This document shows, in pieces, positions 63,255 through 64,000 of a stretch of DNA of 64,000 nt. Position 1 is the first letter of the stretch; the number at the start of each line of letters is the position of its first letter. Origin of the DNA: Alteromonas macleodii ATCC 27126 (GTDB lineage Bacteria > Pseudomonadota > Gammaproteobacteria > Enterobacterales > Alteromonadaceae); contig NC_018632.1 of assembly GCF_000172635.2 (NCBI RefSeq), positions 1,178,001 through 1,242,000 on the forward strand. The letters run 5' to 3'. The notes under the pieces were generated by a model. That model was not told the origin of the DNA and ran no database searches. It saw only the letters and a list, made by a program, of their open reading frames with translations. The position numbers were made by a program, and so were the translations under genes.

Positions 63255-64000
63255 TTAAGTAAACGTGTGGTGTCGTGTAGGCTGGAATTTGTTAAGTAGA
63301 CTGTGTACTACATAAATAACGCACAGGCTAAGTGCAATAGCTACGACTACCGATGAAAAGCGATACAGCGCACTATAAATAATATCCTGTTGTGGAGAGA
63401 GTGACTGGCCGTACAAAATGCCAAATGTGGTAAGTACGCCAAAGCCCGTGCCAGCACCACCACCGCTAAGCACATGCTGGCGGCTGATGAAAAATACCAA
63501 TATCCATAAGCTGAAACTTGCGAAAAACAACGTGTCACTGTAGTTGAGCAAAATGAGCTGGGCGAGCAGGGCAAGATTACATCCAATTAGCGTGCCCAGC
63601 GCTCGCTGCCAGCCACTCAATGTGGCTCCTTTCCAACACAGTGGAAAAAGAATCAATACACTTGCTGCTTGTGCTGATATCGAATCTACTAAGTCGAAGG
63701 TTTGAAATACAACAAACGATAGCGTGGCGACAGTGGTGCATAATATGACTTCGTGGCGAATACTTGCTTTATCTTTTGCCGCTTTGGGTAAAGGCGTGCG
63801 CGGCTCCTCATCGGGAAAAACAATATGCAAAGCGAATGCAATTATCAATGCCAACAGAATTGCACCGATGTTTGATATCACTAATGCGTAGATATCTATT
63901 CCATCGCTGCTGTAGCTGGCAAAGTGTAGCTGCAGCGAAAGTCCTACAAGGGAAAACGCACCGAATAAATACAGCGTACCTTTACTCATTTGCCAAAACA
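63255..64000 (-). CDS. DUF2955/FUSC-like inner-membrane protein, 5' end beyond window
   Basis: At least 244 residues. Six or more membrane helices in two groups separated by a charged loop (PDEEPRTPLPKAAKDKAS), with LFPLCWKGATLSGWQRALGTLIGCNLALLAQL resembling the FUSC/DUF2955 core. An ATG lies at 63987-63989, but the frame stays open to the window edge (FWQ before it). No start signal is seen, so the true start is probably outside. Proteins of this type often accompany MFP/aromatic-acid efflux pumps. Confidence 0.7.
   Translation of the reverse strand, partial: FWQMSKGTLYLFGAFSLVGLSLQLHFASYSSDGIDIYALVISNIGAILLALIIAFALHIVFPDEEPRTPLPKAAKDKASIRHEVILCTTVATLSFVVFQTFDLVDSISAQAASVLILFPLCWKGATLSGWQRALGTLIGCNLALLAQLILLNYSDTLFFASFSLWILVFFISRQHVLSGGGAGTGFGVLTTFGILYGQSLSPQQDIIYSALYRFSSVVVAIALSLCVIYVVHSLLNKFQPTRHHTFT

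Overview
The window looks like chromosomal DNA of a marine gammaproteobacterium of the Alteromonas type. This is inferred from gene content and order: an alaS-csrA block, oadGAB, pspF beside sapABCDF with divergent pspABC, a DUF3450-TtpC-ExbB-ExbD-TonB-TPR energiser operon, many TonB-dependent receptors (TBDRs), and a TPP-riboswitch thiamine-scavenging operon. No rRNA, CRISPR array, insertion sequence or phage was seen. Most of it reads as core genome; the region at 29-42 kb is more accessory in character.

1-8 kb: a PepO/M13 metallopeptidase cut by the left edge, a COG3146 acyltransferase, recX, alaS and csrA, then tRNA-Ser(GCT) and two identical tRNA-Arg(ACG) genes behind one stringent-type promoter. 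8-12 kb: a hot-dog thioesterase and the sodium-pumping oxaloacetate decarboxylase genes. 12-21 kb: the sap peptide-uptake operon and pspF on the minus strand, divergent from pspABC, which has a good sigma-54 promoter. 20.7-29.3 kb: amino-acid catabolism. It holds phhA, tyrR, fumarylacetoacetate hydrolase and maleylacetoacetate isomerase (phenylalanine/tyrosine), an Lrp-type regulator divergent from leucine dehydrogenase, the 4.5S SRP RNA, a ComFB-like gene, and tryptophan 2,3-dioxygenase. The last has an apparent one-base frameshift just after its start codon. Three TyrR-box-like sites link the phenylalanine/tyrosine genes into one regulon.

29.5-47.5 kb is the most unusual part. Two large TBDRs are each followed by a hairpin and then by a modification-type enzyme. 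These are a TPR-sulfotransferase behind the first receptor and, behind the second, a prolyl-4-hydroxylase-like enzyme, a small lipoprotein, an aspartyl beta-hydroxylase-like enzyme (frameshifted) and a TPR/2OG-Fe(II) oxygenase. A convergent fourth 2OG-Fe(II) oxygenase and a complete TonB2/TtpC-type energiser operon follow. Transport genes and cytoplasmic hydroxylase/sulfotransferase-like enzymes thus sit together. The idea that they form one receptor-linked modification system is my inference.

47.7-64 kb: tmcA, a second thioesterase, the TPP riboswitch with a receptor, a thiamine-binding protein, PnuT and a kinase (thiamine salvage), tRNA-Trp, a HolD-like gene with rimI, a very small 2OG-oxygenase-like protein, an EamA exporter, and a LysR gene divergent from an MFS/luciferase-like/aldo-keto reductase/MDR-dehydrogenase operon. 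The window ends inside a DUF2955/FUSC-like membrane protein.
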